Assembly (NCBI GenBank): GCA_025716855.1
Contig: JAIXMQ010000053.1
Span: forward strand, 124,001-188,000
Direction: 5' to 3'
DNA: 64,000 bases
DNA from: Pilaira anomala
Taxonomy: Eukaryota; Mucoromycota; Mucoromycetes; Mucorales; Mucoraceae
Within the stretch, counting starts at the first letter, position 1. Each line of letters opens with the position of its first letter. This document shows, one piece after another, positions 11,560-22,653 of the stretch. The notes beneath the pieces are model-generated. The model was not told the DNA's origin. It saw only the letters and a list, made by a program, of their open reading frames with translations, and searched no databases. Made by a program: the position numbers and the translations under genes.

Positions 11560-12397
11560 TAGAATTGATTTCATGAAGTGAGAGTTCAGACATCTTATAA
11601 AAATGCGCGCAAATACGGTCCCCTCCTGGAAAGATATATATAAGAGATAGAATAATCACTTTTTTTTTTCTCGTGTTTTTTTTTTAAAAAACAAGGTTTC
11701 TTCGCTCACAGCAAGTAGCGCGCGTTGATAAAACAATAGTGTAACCCTGAGAAGCACAGTGTGGCTAATATTTTCGGTGTAAAATGCACATTTCTTAAAA
11801 AAATCATGCAAAAGCCTAATTGGGAAATATATTCATTTAAACGAGAATTATTACAAGTAAAAAGAGAATTGTTTATATTTACACAGGCAAAAAAAAAAAA
11901 AAACATAATAACTTATATGGATATATGTTGTCTCGCGCTTTATTGAGAAGAAGGATAAATTAAACAACTTTTTTTTTTTTTTTTAATTGTTATTTTTTTA
12001 TAATTGTCAAAAAAGGCACAGAATACAAATACATTCATGAGAGAGGGAAAAAACAAACGGAAAAAATATGTATGCCTGAAAGAAAATAGGGAGTTTTTTA
12101 TTTATTTTTTTCAACATTATCAAGTTGAAAGAAAGAAAAAGAGTTGAAAGCAGAACTGCTTTTTTTTTTCCCTGCTTGCATAAATTTGTATCATAACTGT
12201 GCCACAGGGTAAAAAAAAAAAAAAAAATAGAGGGATATTGTCAATGTTTCTTTTTGACATTATAGTCACTGTATGAAATAAAAAAAGGGGGGAAGATCTT
12301 ATTTGAATTTATTTGTTATGTCACAAGGTATTTGTTATACGGGGTTTTTGCTCTTCTCAAAGAAAAAATAAAGTACTGTATACATGATTTATTTATG

Positions 12398-12400
<3 letters not shown>

Positions 12401-12450
<50 letters not shown>
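12401..12450. repeat. (TG)25 microsatellite
   Basis: Perfect TG dinucleotide repeat starting 12 bp beyond the stop codon of the PP2A-B56 gene, so it reads as (CA)n in that gene's 3' UTR. Confidence 0.9.
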
Positions 12451-12452
<2 letters not shown>

Positions 12453-12462
12453 GTCTATTAGT

Positions 12463-14844
12463 TTATAATGAAGATGAAGTTGGTGGTGGTGATGGTGATG
12501 GTGATTGTTCTATATATATAAAAGTTAAGAAAAAAAAAGAGAGAGAGAGAGAGAAATGTATGATTTTTACCTTTGGATTTTAATAAAGCTTGATGATTTT
12601 TATCCGCTGTTTCTTTCAATTGATCCCAATTACTTTTTTGTTCTTGTTGTATAGTGTCATTTCTATGTTTTTAAAAAAAAAAGAGAGAGTTATTTTCCTT
12701 GTTTTAGAGTACGCAGAGAAAAACTTTTCTTTTACTTTTGTTTGGTTTCGTTGACTTGATTTGAATATTGTTCAAATAATTCAGGATCCATTTCCATGAA
12801 TATTTTCAATGCATTATAAACTAATCCATGTATTGTTCTTTATATGAATTAATTTAAAAAAAAAAGGACTCTTTTATATTTACAAAAAAAAAAAAAAAAA
12901 AACTTACCTGTTCCAATGCTGTTGAGAATAATTATAAAGCGGTTTAAACATGATTGGCATAATCGCTTCCACATTTTCATGTATCAAGTTTAAAATGTAT
13001 TCGTTATTCCAAAGGTAAAGAGCCCGCTCTGCGACCTGAAAATGCGAACTAGTGATACATTGTGAAATCTTTGTAAATACAGGAATCATGATCTTTGTAA
13101 ACTCAACATTATCTGTCACATCCAATATTTCCTCAATTTCATTCAAGAACATCACTTCTTTTGCACTGTTGACTCTTGGCCAATAACGTAATAATGAATC
13201 GACTACTTGTGGTGTTAATGTTGGATCCTTTTCTAAAAACTGAACAACGCAGTACGTTAATTGTGGGTGATAAGTTGATAAAGAAGAGGGTTTATGCAAT
13301 GGCATGAGTACTTTTAATAAAAATGTCTTGTGTTCGTCCTTTAAGGGTAATGCAAAGCCATTGATGATACTACAGAAGAATTTTTTAGAGTGCAAAATAA
13401 TAAAAAAAAAATACAGGTTTACGCTTTTTTTTTTCTTTTTACCTTCCTAAAATCTCTAATAATTCAGCTATACCATTAAAGCTTTCTGTTTCATAAATGA
13501 ATTGGAAAAATATATTGTTGATTGATTTTCGTATATAAGCTCGCAAGTTGAGAAATTTTCCATATAAGCGATGTAAAGTTGTCTTTAGAAAATCTCGTTC
13601 TCTTGGATCCTCACTATCAAATAATTCCAACAACTAAAAAGAGAGAGAATAATGAATTAGCAATCACTTTATATATATATACAAGTATATATATTTACAT
13701 GTAGAATGAATTTTTGATCAATGTATTTCTTTGCTTCATGAACATTGAAATCAGGAGATTCTACAAATCTTAAAAAGAACTCATACACTAACTGAAGATG
13801 TGGCCAAGCAGATTCAAGTGTCGGTTCATCTTCTTCAGGATCATAACCTTCTTCTCTATCAATGGGTGGGGGTATGGTACGAAACAAATTAACAGAAAAC
13901 TATCATAAAAAGAAATATAAATAAAAAACCCCTTTCCTTTTATCATTATCTACTTTTACCATTTTAACTACATCAGGATATACAACATCCGTTAATGCAC
14001 CTTTTGTAGTTGCTACATATTCCAACATATCTTGTAAAGCTTGTCTTTTAATTTCTTTTCCATTTAAATCCGAAGAAGGATCACTAAAATCAAACAAGAC
14101 TTGACATTGAGCTAATTTCTTTAGAAACAAATCAGTTCTTTTTACAGCAGGAACATCTTTAAATGAGGGTAATCGCTCTAATTCGACTTTTTCATGGATA
14201 TGAAATCGAGAAGATTTTTGTCTTCGAGGTGCTTTACCAATCGGTACTGTATCTTTGGATGCTCCCTTTAACCAGGCCATGGCACTATTCGTAGGTTGTT
14301 TGGGTACTTCTTTTGTAGGTGTCTTTGGTGATGATAAAAATGAATGCTTTTGAACAGGAGACTATAAATATATATATAAATGGTTAGATCATCCTGCTTT
14401 TTTTTTTTTTTTTTTTTTTATGCCTTTCTCCTTTATTTTTGGGCGGGTTACAGAAAAAGGGACGCGCGTATTACTTACGGTAGTTGAATCAATTGAGATA
14501 GTAGGTGTATCTACAGTGGTTGTTGGCAACATATTTTGAATTGAAGCTCGTGATAAGATGGAAGGTTTTGTATTTGGTTTATTAGTAGAAACTTCTTTTG
14601 ATTTCACGGATGCTGTAGTTGATTTCGATAGTTTCTTTGAACTGCTTGGAGGTGAAGAAGGTGGTGGTGGAGGAGGAGGAGGTGGTGGTGGTGATAGAGG
14701 ATGATTAGTACTCGTATCGTTTGTCTTTGAAGAATCTTGCTTTTCAGACTTGTTTCTAGAAAACTAAGATGTTTGTTATAGATGGAATGTTAAAAAGAAG
14801 AAAGAAAGAGAGACGCTTACAGCAACTTTAAATCCTTTTATCAT
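12463..14844 (-). CDS. PP2A B56-type regulatory subunit (Rts1/Par1 family)
   Basis: Nine exons (14844..14821, 14763..14479, 14361..13960, 13899..13699, 13633..13443, 13369..12908, 12837..12736, 12662..12571, 12509..12463) give 601 residues. The first 200 or so residues are Ser/Thr/Pro-rich with a run of ten prolines. The rest is the B56 HEAT-like core with hallmark segments: [77 protein letters not shown] and [21 protein letters not shown]56 subunits direct PP2A to its substrates. In yeasts they act in septation, centromere cohesion and stress responses. The short C-terminal exon ends [13 protein letters not shown]. The gene is divergent from the Rap-GAP gene with a 1.1-kb spacer. Confidence 0.93.
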
Positions 14845-15383
14845 TTTTGAGTTTTTTCTTTTCTTTTTTTTTTTTTTTTCTTTTCTTTCTTCAATCAAAA
14901 AAAAAAAAAGGGTAAAAAAAAAATATAATAAATAGAATATTAAAAAAACTACAATAGAACAGGAATATTTTTTATAAAGGGATGTAATAGAAAGAAAGAA
15001 AGAAAAAAAAAAAACGGTCATGATTGCATTATTTTTCGTAATCCCCGACTCACGTTTGTTTCCAATGGTCCAAATTAAAAAAAGCTTAAATTCTTCCAAT
15101 TGTCATTTAAAAGAAGATGACATATTTAAATTATTCCCGATCAAGTTTACAATACAGAATGCTTTCATGATAAAATAAAAGAGAGTGTGCGCATCAACAA
15201 GAGTAGATCAGAATAAAATGTTCATTTGTGTTACACACTTCAAGGGTACACAGACACACGAAAGGTTGCAGCAAAAAAAAAAAAAAAAAAAAAAAAGTAA
15301 AAAAGCAACGAATCAAGCTTGACAGGAACTGTGTGTCAATTTTCATTTTAGTTACCTCGGCAACCCTATTCCTTTTGACATGG

Positions 15384-15415
<32 letters not shown>

Positions 15416-15872
15416 GGGTACCTAGGAAACGTATCTTTTTTTTTTTTTTTTTTTTTCTTATTTTTGACCCGAGGTGAATCAATCAAAAAAAAAAAAAAAA
15501 AAAAGAAGTGAATAGTGATAAACAAGATATAGAATAGACGGGATGCATACTTACTTTGCACGAGATATACTCTATAAAGATTAAACTTCGGTTGAAGAAA
15601 GGACTCAGTTCGATTCCATGTCACACTAATTTAGATGTTAAACCCAATTTCCCTTATTTGCAGTCACCCATACTCAAAAAAGTTGGTTTTCTTGTACCAT
15701 TGTGAATGGAAATATTCCTTTTATGGAGCTTCAAAAAAAAAAATCTCACTCTCACTCACTCACTCTCTCACTGTCTCTCTAATCTATCTTCTTTCTCCTT
15801 TCCCTTCATGGGCATCAAAAGAAACGAAAAAAAAAAACTTTTTTTTTTTTTTTTTTTTTTTCCTTTCTTCTT

Positions 15873-15906
<34 letters not shown>

Positions 15907-15948
15907 CTCTCTTATTTTTTTATAAATAAAATAAAATAAATACATAGT
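14845..15948. promoter_or_regulatory. Divergent intergenic region between B56 and Rap-GAP genes
   Basis: The 1.1-kb spacer should hold both promoters. Purine runs near 14994-15013 lie on the B56 side. A CT/CTCA-rich tract (15745-15785) and long T runs (15839-15861, 15880-15906) lie just before the Rap-GAP start. No specific operator was recognised. Confidence 0.45.
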
Positions 15949-17435
15949 ATGCCGTTTCATAAAAAGAGATATTCACAAGATAGTGCGTGTGATGATACCA
16001 AGTTACATAAACCAAAAAGAGACGATGCATCCATTTATTCAAATCGTTCTAATACGAGTTCAATGTTTAGTACGTCAAGTAGGATGAGTAAGATACCCAA
16101 CGCAGTCAAATCCTCTGTTAAATTTCTTGTTCGACGTAAAAAAGAAGAAGAAACCACTAGTATTGAACCAATAAAGACAACAACAAAACGACATACAACT
16201 TTAAATTTTGGAAACTTATTTCATTCACGTCATAAACATCAAATCAAAGAACAAGAAGAACCTACTACTATTCTGGTAGATGATATAAAATCAAAAAGAA
16301 GAAATAGTGTAGTGAATTTAGCTTCTCGACTTATTTATAATAAACGAGAAGTGATATTAAATAAAAATTTATCAAACGAAGCACTAGTAGAAGAAGAAGA
16401 AGACGAAGAAGGACTTGAACATATCGTTTATGAAGACACGAGTGATTTTGATGACTTTGTTCATCATGAATCTGATTCAAAAAGTGAAAAAATAATTAAA
16501 CCGAAAAAAGAAGAACCTTGGGTTAGACAACGAGCCAAGTCATGTCAAGTAAATAAAAAAATTGAGGGAAAAAAAAAAAAAAAAGCTTAAATTTTATACA
16601 TAGGAAAGCAAGGCACCCTTGTTACAACAGTTGGCAAATAAAGGATCACGTCTTGATTTACCAGAAAATGATAGTATTCCATACAAGAGTAATAATACAA
16701 AGATGATGTTGACAAGTGATTTACCATTATTTAAAGGATTAGTCACAACCACACTAACTACTTTACATACACGATTAACAAATGAATGTGATAGAGTACT
16801 GTCAATCATTTTATTGGCTGATCATCCTAATCCACCTCAGGAACAATTATTATCAATTATTGCAGATCTTTATAAAATGACAGAAATGGTAAATTGGGGA
16901 AATCAAGAAATTCAAAAGAAACAAATCAAGGAAACTATTCAAGAAATTGAAAATTCTGTATTAAATCAAGAATTAAACATTATTACAGTAAAAGATTTTG
17001 TAAGTGATTCAAACCATGACTAATAAAAATAAAAAAAAAAAAAATCTAATAAAAATAATGATTAGATTTCATCTATAAAGCAAGTCATGAATGAATGTAT
17101 TTGTCAGTATTATAAAGTAGTTGAAAAAGCAATGATTATACCCTCAAAAGGTTACAAGATTGAAGGAATTAACAAGTATGGAAATAATTCTATTTTATCT
17201 CATATTCCGCCATCACCATTATTACCAAATTATACTGTAGATCATATGGATAATGAAGCACATTGGTATCGCACTTTTTTTTTTGATTCAACACATGTTT
17301 ATACTTTCTTTGGTTATGAAGAAGACGGAGATCCAATCTTGATATCTGTGAAAGTAGAAGAAAATAAAGAGACTGTTACAAATAGACAATTTAGAATTAT
17401 ACTTCGAACAAAAAAGGTAAAATGGTGTATATTTT

Positions 17436-17475
<40 letters not shown>

Positions 17476-17941
17476 CAGTTACATATAGGAAAAAGATCAA
17501 AGAAAAGTGATTCTAGATTCATTTTTATTAAATGCACCAACAGAAGAAGAAGAAAAAAACGATATTATACCAGAAACTACATGGAAATCATTAATCGAAA
17601 CAACATTTAATATACCATATCATAATTTACTCATGATGGAACAAGATTTAATGATTTCTACTGGTATTCAAGAAGAATTATTAAAATTAGATGAAAATTC
17701 GGTTTGTATTTTATATATATATATATATAACAATTTTAATTAATTTATAAAAAATAGTTACACACGAGATACAAGTTTGGAGTTTTATTAATTAAACAAG
17801 GTCAAACTCGGGAAGAAGAATGGTTTTCAAACGATCATGATTCTGAACCATTTAATAATTTTTTAAATATTATTGGAAAGAAAGTAAAGTTAAAAGGTTA
17901 TTCTGGTTGGGCTGCAGGACTTGATACAAAAAGTAAATATT

Positions 17942-17972
<31 letters not shown>

Positions 17973-19163
17973 ACATTTTTTATGATACTAAACTAAATAG
18001 GTGGTGACTCGGGAGATTATACATACACAAATGTTTGGAATGAAAACATACTTGCTTATCATGTATCAACCTTAATACCTTCTAGACCTGGTGATAAACA
18101 ACAAATCCAAAGAAAAAGACATATAGGAAATGGTAATTAAAAAAAAAAACAAATATAGCCCCTTGATGAATAACGTCATTATTTATTTTAGATATTGTTT
18201 GTATTGTATTTGTAGAAGGAAATCAACCATTTAATCCTACTGCTATAAAATCTCAATTCTTACATGTATTTATTGTGGTTCATCAAGAACTATCTTTTGA
18301 TAAAAAAGTAAAAGTTTGGAGAGTAGAGATCGTTTCTGTAAAAGATGTACCTGATTTTGGTCCAAAATTACCAGAGAATTCCGCTGTATTTTATAATGAA
18401 AAAGACCTTGAACAATTCCTACTAGCAAAACGTAAGTATGACACACACACACACACATAATATTATTTTACTCATTTCTTAAACAAAAAAAAAGTGGTGA
18501 ATGCTGAATATGCTGCGTTTAAATCACCTAAATTTGCTTTACCAATGAATAGAGCAAGAGAAGGCATATTTACAAATTTAGTTGAAAAAGGTTGGAAATT
18601 ATTATTTAACGATTCAAATATATCCTCATCATCCAGTACACCACATACCTTACAAAATACCTCCTCCTCTTCTTCTCCATCAGCCATACCCGTCTCATCT
18701 GCTTTCACTGCTTCTGCTACTATGACAACGAATCCACCTCGAAAACTTTTATTTCATACAAAATCTGCATCTACTAGTAGCTCTTCACAAAGTAGTAATA
18801 GTTTAATCATTCCTTCTCCATCTAAATCCAATGTGATTCGTGAATTTTCTGAAGGGTTAGGTATCAGTCGAAGAAGAAGTACACAAGATTTATTAAACAG
18901 TAACCAAACGAAAAAGACGACAACAACAACAACAACAACAAGAGGAAGAAAGTTTACTGAAGGTATGTTGTTGTTTGTTTGTTATAAATATCCATTTTTT
19001 GCTTATATTAAAAATTCTTGTTTATTTATTAGGGTCATCCAAACGTAGTCACTCTGAGCAGGATCTCATTAATATGACATTGGAACATGATGTTAAATCA
19101 AGTAGTTTAAAAAATCGTGCTCAAAACTTGTTCACTTCCATTCCTGGCTTATCTCATAAATAA
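15949..19163 (+). CDS. Rap/Ran-GAP domain protein (Rap1GAP-like)
   Basis: Nine exons (15949..16548, 16604..16999, 17066..17416, 17489..17701, 17758..17932, 18001..18132, 18192..18431, 18495..18962, 19033..19163) give 901 residues. The N-terminal 200 residues are basic, Ser/Thr-rich and disordered with an acidic patch. The middle resembles the Rap-GAP dimerisation region. The GAP domain runs from about 540 to 740 with LIKQGQTREEEWF, YHVSTLIP, the core RKRHIGNDIVCIVF (Asn622 is the expected catalytic asparagine thumb), FLHVFIVV and VSVKDVPDFGPKLP. The Ser-rich tail ends IPGLSHK. Rap-GAPs switch off Rap/Rsr1-type small GTPases that set polarity and adhesion. The family is missing or reduced in many yeasts, which favours an early-diverging fungus. 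Confidence 0.92.
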
Positions 19164-19496
19164 ACAAATCTTCTTTTTTTCATAGTGTTTCGTTGTGTAT
19201 CTATTGTGTTGCGCGCGCGCACAGACAAGCTATTTGGGGAAAAAGTCATTTTCATATGAATGTTGCTGCATTACAACACTTATTTTTATACAACATTCTA
19301 CATAAAATCATACTTTCCCGCCAAAAAAAAAAGTACCTTTTATAGCCATATTAAAAAAGTTTAATCTGTTATATAGTTTTTTTCTTTTTTTTTTTTTTTT
19401 TTCCTCTCTCTCTCTCTCTCTCTTTCTCTCTCTTTATATTATTTGTAGTATTACTTTGTACATTTTTTTTTTATTATATCATCTCCTTCTCTAAAA
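19164..19496 (+). promoter_or_regulatory. Spacer with GC run and CT-rich tract
   Basis: The 333-bp spacer between two plus-strand genes contains a GCGCGCGCGC block (19211-19220), unusual in this AT-rich DNA. A T run followed by CT repeats (19379-19434) ends about 60 bp before the next start codon. A core promoter role is inferred. Confidence 0.45.
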
Positions 19497-20643
19497 ATGT
19501 CAAATAGAACGAGTCCTACACCTAGTCATCATATTAAATCAAAAAAAGTGGTGACTTCTAATAATAAAAACGATTTACCATTTTATTTCACTACACCACC
19601 TCCAAAGTTAACACAAGAATACAATCAACTTCCAAGTATTGAAGAATTCAATTCGATTATAAATGATTATTTACAAAATCTATCTTCAAAGAAACGAGAT
19701 AAGGCTTTAGTAGATAATACGCGTTATCATCTCATCTTACAAGTCCTAAGAGATCCAAGAAACACTTCTATCTCTACAGCTCAATTCAGGTTTTGGGTTA
19801 AAAAAATGTTCAAGTTGATCAAGTCCGAATTTTCTGAAGTCGTCTGTCATGATGATAAACCGGTTGCCATCCGTGAAAACATTTATCAAATATTGGCTTT
19901 AGCTCATAAAGAAGCACATCATGGTGGAAGAGACAAGACGTCTGCATTGGTAACGTATAATTTTTTTTTTAATCTGTATTAATTTTATCCTAATTTATCT
20001 TTAAAAAAAAAAAAAAAAGGTACGTAAAAGTTATTCTTGGATTCCTAAAGAATTAATCGCAAGGTTCGTACGTCATTGTCCGTTCTGTATAGCAAGAAGA
20101 AATGGGTGCCAATCACCTAGTTTAAAAAACGGGTTTCAATATATGTCCACACCCAAAAGACAACCCTCACCAACACAATGGCACTCGATGTCAATGGCTG
20201 CTAATGTAGCTACCTCTGCTGCAGCTACTGCCGTTGCATTTGCAAACAAATTTAATCATCATAACAATACACCTTCGCCCACACCGGATGAACATCCATT
20301 TGATTTTTATTATTCAAGGCCATCCACAGATTATACACAACACCAAGAATCAACAAAACCTTCTTTATTTCATTCGTATTTTACAAATCATCCATCGCCT
20401 CCTCATATGGTATCTAAATCATCTACACCTACTGCTGCGGCTGTGGCTGTGGTTGCTGCGGCGGCCATTGCAGCCATTAATTTAAATCCTTCTTCTCCTA
20501 CTTCCACAAGTTCAATTTCTTCTTCAAGTACGGCTGTTTCAGATCATCATCAACAATCTTTTATGGTTTCGAATTATTTACAAGATAAATTAATGGATAA
20601 AGCAACAACAACAGCAACAACAACAACAATAGATAGTTGTTAA
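19497..20643 (+). CDS. Integrase-like H2C2 zinc-finger protein
   Basis: Two exons (19497..19949, 20020..20643) give 358 residues. After a Ser/Pro N-terminus there is an H2C2 (HHCC) zinc finger of the kind found in retroviral-type integrases and in Spt10-like regulators. It comprises His137, His141/142 (AHKEAHHGGRDKT), SYSWIPKELIARFVRHC and Cys171/Cys174 (HCPFC). Upstream, residues 70-125 resemble the helical part preceding this finger. No integrase DDE core follows. Instead the rest is low complexity, rich in Ala, His, Ser and Thr, with an alanine run (VAVVAAAAIAAI). A DNA-binding regulator possibly domesticated from a retroelement is the best reading. A gag-pol remnant is less likely because the frame is intact and ends normally. 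Confidence 0.7.
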
Positions 20644-20727
20644 AAAGAATAAAAAAAAATTATAATAGAAAAGTGTGTGAGAGAGAGAGAGAGAAAGAAT
20701 GGTTTCATAATATATGTTTTTATTTAT

Positions 20728-22401
20728 TTATTTTTTTGTAACCAAGTCCAAGTCTTTTACGAAATCTTCATCATCTGTTACAGTTTGAGAAGTCATAGGA
20801 GATGTATCTTCATCATCTAAAGTGGTAGTAACAGTGGGGGTATCAGGGGTAGTAGTAGTAGTAGTAGTAGTGTCAGACTTATTTGGCACGACTGCAGGTT
20901 TTGAAGAAGAATTCGTATTGGATTTATGTTCTGCAGCTTGTTCACGATCACGTTTCACAGAATCCAAAAAGGCAGGTACATGATCCAATAAATAACTATA
21001 ATCTGGTACATTTCCATCCGATACATTCAAACTATCTTCATGATCAATCAAATTCATAATAAAGAAATTCTGAAGTTCAGCAGGTGTCACATAAAGATCC
21101 GGAATCAGGTCAGTAAACTTTTGACAAAGTTCTTTAAAGCTTTCTGAAATCACAACTGCCGGTTTTTTTTCTTTATCCTCTTCCGTTTCAATAATATCAT
21201 CTTCACCCATAAATCTCAAGAACATTTTAGAGATTTGAGATTTATCCGCGTACCCTAATTCCATCTTCATGTCAATTCGGCCTGGACGAAGTAAGGCAGG
21301 TTGAATTCGGTTGACATCATTACATGTCATGAAAACCATGGTTCCTTCTTGTGCGACCACACCATCCAATGCATTTAATAATCCGCTCATACTGATCTTA
21401 CCACTGCTTGTATCCTTTTCTGAATTTGGGTCCTTGATCACACAATGATCGATATCTTCCATGACCAAAATACTATTCCTTGGTATCTCCTGAAGCATCA
21501 CATTAAACTTTTCATCATCCATGGATCCAGATAAACTAATAATTGCTACATTCATCTTGACTTTACTTGCAACGGATTGTACGAGCGATGTCTTGCCTGT
21601 GCCTGGAGGACCATATAAAAGATAGCCACGACGATAAGGTATACCACGAATTGAGTACCAGTGTTCACGACGACGAAAAGTTGTGATATCCTTCAAGATG
21701 GCTTCCTTTTGTCCTGTCTTCAAGATGACACTGCCAAACGATCTCAGTTCTTTGGATCCAACTTGTCTCCATTCAAAAGCTTCGTATCGCGCTGGCATAC
21801 ATTTATAAATAGTGAGTTTGCCTGATTCCTTTTCGTAATGATCGTTAATCCATTCTTGAATGAATGATTTTAAAAGTTGCATGTCACGGCCAAACATGGT
21901 GATTCGGATACATGGGTTCGAGCTCATCATGGTTAAAAGTTCTTTGACGTCGTTGCTGTAATAAGTGCCATTATCTTTACCTGTACCACCATCTTTCTTT
22001 TGTGTAAGCCATAAAGTACGTCCTTTATACTTGATTTTATGGGGTCTATCACTTACTATTATGAGATAACAATGAGTTTTTATCTCTACCTTAAAAAAAA
22101 AAATACTTACAAGGAAATAATCGAAGTTTTGGGGGTGGACTTGGACCCAATGTGTCATTCTCATCATCATCATCAAAGAAACAACGACCTTCTAATTCAC
22201 GATGACTCTTGATATGTGATGTCTTTATAGAAATGAATTGTTGAATAGGCTCATATCCATCTTGTTCTTTACTGATTTGAATTGTAACATACATTCTTTC
22301 ACGAATATAGGTTGTAATCCAACTCCAATAAGAGTTGAGATGATATGTAATAATCGCTATAAAGTTTTTTTTTTTTGTTAATTATATTGATTTATTTTTT
22401 A

Positions 22402-22443
<42 letters not shown>

Positions 22444-22653
22444 ACACTTACGAATAAGATATACAATAAAACCTAAAAACACAACATCACTTCCAAAGTA
22501 TCTCTTTAAAAGGTTTAAAGCACGATCGCCAAAAAGTGCATTCCAGAAAGCTTCATCCGAGACCTTTTCAAGTAAAGAGAAAATTTGGTCCACAAGAGTT
22601 ACAATAGGTGCTGTGCCTATAGGTAAAGTTTCCAGTAAAGGTACTGAAGACAT
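20728..22653 (-). CDS. BCS1-type mitochondrial AAA ATPase
   Basis: Three exons (22653..22452, 22356..22111, 22055..20728) give 591 residues. A hydrophobic helix near 55-75 (VVFLGFIVYLIPIITYHLNS) precedes the BCS1-specific domain and the AAA module. Walker A is GPPGTGKTS at 298-306, Walker B ILVMEDID at about 345-352, and the second region of homology is TCNDVNRIQPALLRPGRID. BCS1 proteins insert the Rieske iron-sulphur protein into respiratory complex III from the inner membrane. Many fungi carry paralogues of unknown role. This one has a long disordered Thr/Asp/Ser C-terminus beyond the usual length of about 450, so it may be a paralogue rather than the Rieske chaperone. Intron 1 holds a T39 run. 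Confidence 0.88.

Larger units (their letters stand above)
10021..12462. other. 2.4-kb gene-free stretch with long homopolymers
   Basis: Upstream of the 7TM gene there is a purine-rich block (10044-10135), again a coding-strand pyrimidine tract. The rest is AT-rich with T54 (10918-10971), T40 (11517-11556) and many shorter runs. Short reading frames here are mostly homopolymer translations and look spurious. Confidence 0.55.

Noticed and set aside
12401..12450. (TG)n considered as a telomere-like or CRISPR-like repeat
   Set aside because: A simple dinucleotide microsatellite without spacers.
10474..12583. Several 60-85 codon open frames in the 2.4-kb spacer
   Set aside because: Built largely from poly-T, poly-A or (TG)n translation with no protein-like features and no plausible splicing.
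15541..15630. Possible tRNA B-box (AGTTCGATTCC)
   Set aside because: No matching A-box or cloverleaf stems upstream. No tRNA was found elsewhere by the same scan.
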